DNA from: Candidatus Brocadiaceae bacterium
Lineage (GTDB): Bacteria > Planctomycetota > Brocadiia > SM23-32
Assembly: GCA_003567495.1 (NCBI GenBank)
Contig: PWZK01000361.1
Span: 1-5,886 of the forward strand
DNA length: 5,886 nt
Direction of reading: 5' to 3'
A program made the translations under genes and the position numbers. Below are positions 4,510 through 5,886 of this stretch, piece after piece; the first letter of the stretch is position 1, and each line of letters begins with the position of its first letter. The notes beneath the pieces are model-generated. The model was not told the origin of the DNA. It was given only the letters and a program-made list of their open reading frames with translations, and ran no database searches.

Positions 4510-5346
4510 ATGGCTCGGGAAAAAAATATAAATACGGCGGTTATACTCGCTGCCGGACGTGGTTCACGGATGAGGAAGGGCGGGGGGGGACGCAAAAGTT
4601 TTTCGTCCCCCACCCAAAATCTCGTCGAGAAGGGCCTGAAAGGACTTATCCCGGTCGCCGGCCGCCCATTTCTTGACTATACAGTCGAAAGACTGGTTGC
4701 GGTCGGTATCGACAATCTTTGCATGGTGGTTTCTCCCGATGCCTTAGAGATGCGGGCATACGGCCGGAGCGTATCAGCCAGATACAAAATCCGCGTAAGC
4801 TACGGCGTGCAGCATCAGCCCAGGGGGACCGCCGATGCCGTCCTGGCATGTGAAAAAACCATCGAGCAGGCCGATTTTCTGCTCTGTAACAGCGATAACC
4901 TGTACCCGCAAGATACGATTCGCGAACTTGCCGGGCTGCCCGCCGGCGCCTGCGCGGTAGCGGGTTTTGACAGGGATGTTCTGCTGGAAAAAGGGAATTT
5001 CAGCTCCGAAAGGATAAAAAGTTTTGCCGCGCTACGGATAAACGATACGAGTGATCTGGCGGGCATTATAGAAAAACCCGAATCCACCGGGGAATACATA
5101 TGTAACGGGCGGTTATGGGTGAATATGAACCTCTTCCGATTTACGCCTGAAATATTCGATTCATGCCGAAGCATAAACCTGCACCCCGAAAGGGGCGAAC
5201 TGGAGCTTCCGGAAGCTGTGTCGCATATGATTGAAAAGACGGGGAAGAGATTCCGTATAGTTTTTTCAGAAGGCCCGGTTCTGGATATGACGGGACGAGA
5301 TGACATAATATCGATACGAAAATCTCTGAAAGAACAAAGTCTATGA
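4510..5346 (+). CDS. Sugar-phosphate nucleotidyltransferase (NTP_transferase family)
   Basis: A complete 278-residue cytoplasmic enzyme expected to join a sugar phosphate to an NTP, giving a nucleotide sugar for envelope glycolipid or polysaccharide synthesis. Motifs: VILAAGRGSRM (11-21), the nucleotide-binding loop; KGLIPVAGRPFLDYTVERL (44-62); QHQPRGTADAV (101-111); LLCNSDNLYP (124-133) with D129 as likely metal ligand; IIEKPE (186-191); and ERGELELPEAV (227-237). The stretch between R20 and K44 is about 13 residues longer than usual (compare RmlA) and includes RKGGGGRKSFSSPT, encoded by a G-rich palindrome (4585-4611), probably a repeat insertion. Whether that harms activity is unknown. 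The stop overlaps the next start (ATGA). Uridylyl, guanylyl or cytidylyl specificity is not assignable. Its start has a weak ribosome binding site 65 bases after the previous gene. Confidence 0.85.
   Translation: MAREKNINTAVILAAGRGSRMRKGGGGRKSFSSPTQNLVEKGLKGLIPVAGRPFLDYTVERLVAVGIDNLCMVVSPDALEMRAYGRSVSARYKIRVSYGVQHQPRGTADAVLACEKTIEQADFLLCNSDNLYPQDTIRELAGLPAGACAVAGFDRDVLLEKGNFSSERIKSFAALRINDTSDLAGIIEKPESTGEYICNGRLWVNMNLFRFTPEIFDSCRSINLHPERGELELPEAVSHMIEKTGKRFRIVFSEGPVLDMTGRDDIISIRKSLKEQSL
4585..4611. repeat. REP-like palindrome embedded in a coding sequence
   Basis: GGGGGACG (4585-4592) pairs with CGTCCCCC (4604-4611), and an inner A-run faces a T-run (CAAAAGTTTTT). The G-run starts at 4582. 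The form (GGGGACG, short stem-loop, CGTCCCC) resembles palindromic repeats moved by REP-associated tyrosine transposases. It is in frame and accounts for about residues 25-34 of the nucleotidyltransferase. Confidence 0.5.
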
Positions 5347-5886
5347 TGCATGACAGGGTAAAAAACGCCGAAACAAACCCCGGCTGGGCGGCTCCGGATG
5401 TCGGCAAGCGGTGGCAGCTGAGGTTCTTTCACGGTGTAATCGCTCTTGCCGGACGCCGGGCGGCATACCAGATCATGTATCTGGTCGTGCTCTGGTATGT
5501 CATCTTTGTTCCCGACATCCGCAGGCGCACGCGGCCGTATCTGGACAGGCGTTTTCCGTGGCGGCGCGGGGGGACGGGAGCATTCTGGGACAGCTATCGG
5601 CTGGTGTGTTCATTCGGACACATACTTATCGATCAGGCTGCAATGGCGGCGAAAGGCCCCGGCACACTCAACACAGTGTGCATAAACGAAAGGGAAATGA
5701 AATCGGCCGTTTCGCGGGGCGGCGGGGCCGTGCTGCTCGTTTCACACCTGGGCTGCTGGCAAATAGCGATGCCCGCACTGAGCTTCCTCAAAAAACCGGT
5801 ATCCGCCGTTATGATGCCCCAGGGAGCCGACTCGCCGATCACCGGCCTTATTGGCAACAGCTTTCCGTTTTCAATAATAGACCCCC
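5343..5886 (+). CDS. Second LpxL-like acyltransferase, 3' truncated by window edge
   Basis: The first 181 codons of a lysophospholipid/lipid A acyltransferase superfamily protein; the end lies beyond the window. ATG 5343 overlaps the nucleotidyltransferase TGA in an ATGA, implying translational coupling; ATG 5346 is an in-frame alternative. After a soluble start (1-25), GRRAAYQIMYLVVLWYVIFVP (37-57) is a membrane-associated hydrophobic segment typical of this branch, then RRRTRPYLDRRFP (60-72) and FWDSYRLVCSFGHILID. The catalytic motif reads VSHLGCWQIAM: histidine H135 is present, but the acidic residue of H-x4-D/E is glutamine (Q140, codon CAA). It may be an atypical subfamily, or inactive. 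It is only distantly similar to the acyltransferase at 3506, so this is not a recent duplication. Probably the same glycolipid pathway. Confidence 0.82.
   Translation, partial: MMHDRVKNAETNPGWAAPDVGKRWQLRFFHGVIALAGRRAAYQIMYLVVLWYVIFVPDIRRRTRPYLDRRFPWRRGGTGAFWDSYRLVCSFGHILIDQAAMAAKGPGTLNTVCINEREMKSAVSRGGGAVLLVSHLGCWQIAMPALSFLKKPVSAVMMPQGADSPITGLIGNSFPFSIIDP

Noticed and set aside
4815..5432. A 205-codon minus-strand open frame opposite the nucleotidyltransferase
   Set aside because: It lies opposite a gene with clear family motifs, and its composition is serine- and arginine-rich without any domain, as expected for a shadow frame.
1..5886. CRISPR array, tRNA or rRNA genes
   Set aside because: No regularly spaced repeats of CRISPR length, no cloverleaf with a CCA-type acceptor end, and no rRNA-like sequence were seen by eye on either strand.

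Overview
The window carries the genes of a Gram-negative, probably anaerobic bacterium, most likely from an uncultivated lineage. Two homologues of lipid A (LpxL/HtrB) acyltransferases point to an outer membrane. A uroporphyrinogen-decarboxylase-like (URO-D) gene followed by a sulfatase is a combination common in PVC bacteria (Lentisphaerota, Kiritimatiellota, Planctomycetota). NikR also fits Desulfobacterota. The phylum is therefore an inference, with PVC slightly favoured.

Layout. Positions 1-298 are non-coding, with a short ribosome-binding-site-led mini-frame, a G-tract and a strong hairpin. A URO-D family gene (299-1375, +) follows. Its 3' end and downstream spacer hold three consecutive stem-loops (1342-1518). 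Next is a sulfatase frame (1561-2277, +) that keeps the N-terminal catalytic-cysteine region and the C-terminal domain but lacks about 200 central residues, so it is probably inactive. A 647-bp gene-free stretch (2278-2924) contains a 265-bp element bounded by perfect 16-bp inverted repeats (2396-2660) with a large nested hairpin inside. It looks like a MITE or other non-autonomous repeat.

The nickel regulator nikR is complete on the minus strand (2925-3344). It has a near-consensus sigma70 promoter and a perfect palindrome across its -35 box. Divergent from it starts a + strand surface-lipid cluster: an LpxL-type acyltransferase (3506-4444), a sugar-phosphate nucleotidyltransferase (4510-5346) and a second acyltransferase (5343-5886, cut by the window edge) whose start overlaps the preceding stop as ATGA.

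How the genes relate. The three right-hand genes plausibly build or decorate an envelope glycolipid: a nucleotidyltransferase activates a sugar, and two acyltransferases add acyl chains. The URO-D/sulfatase pair is a separate module of methyl-transfer or degradation type, decaying in its sulfatase. nikR has no nickel transporter or nickel enzyme beside it here. The most notable signals are the inverted-repeat-bounded element, the in-frame sulfatase deletion, a REP-like palindrome embedded in frame in the nucleotidyltransferase, and a glutamine replacing the catalytic acid in the second acyltransferase.
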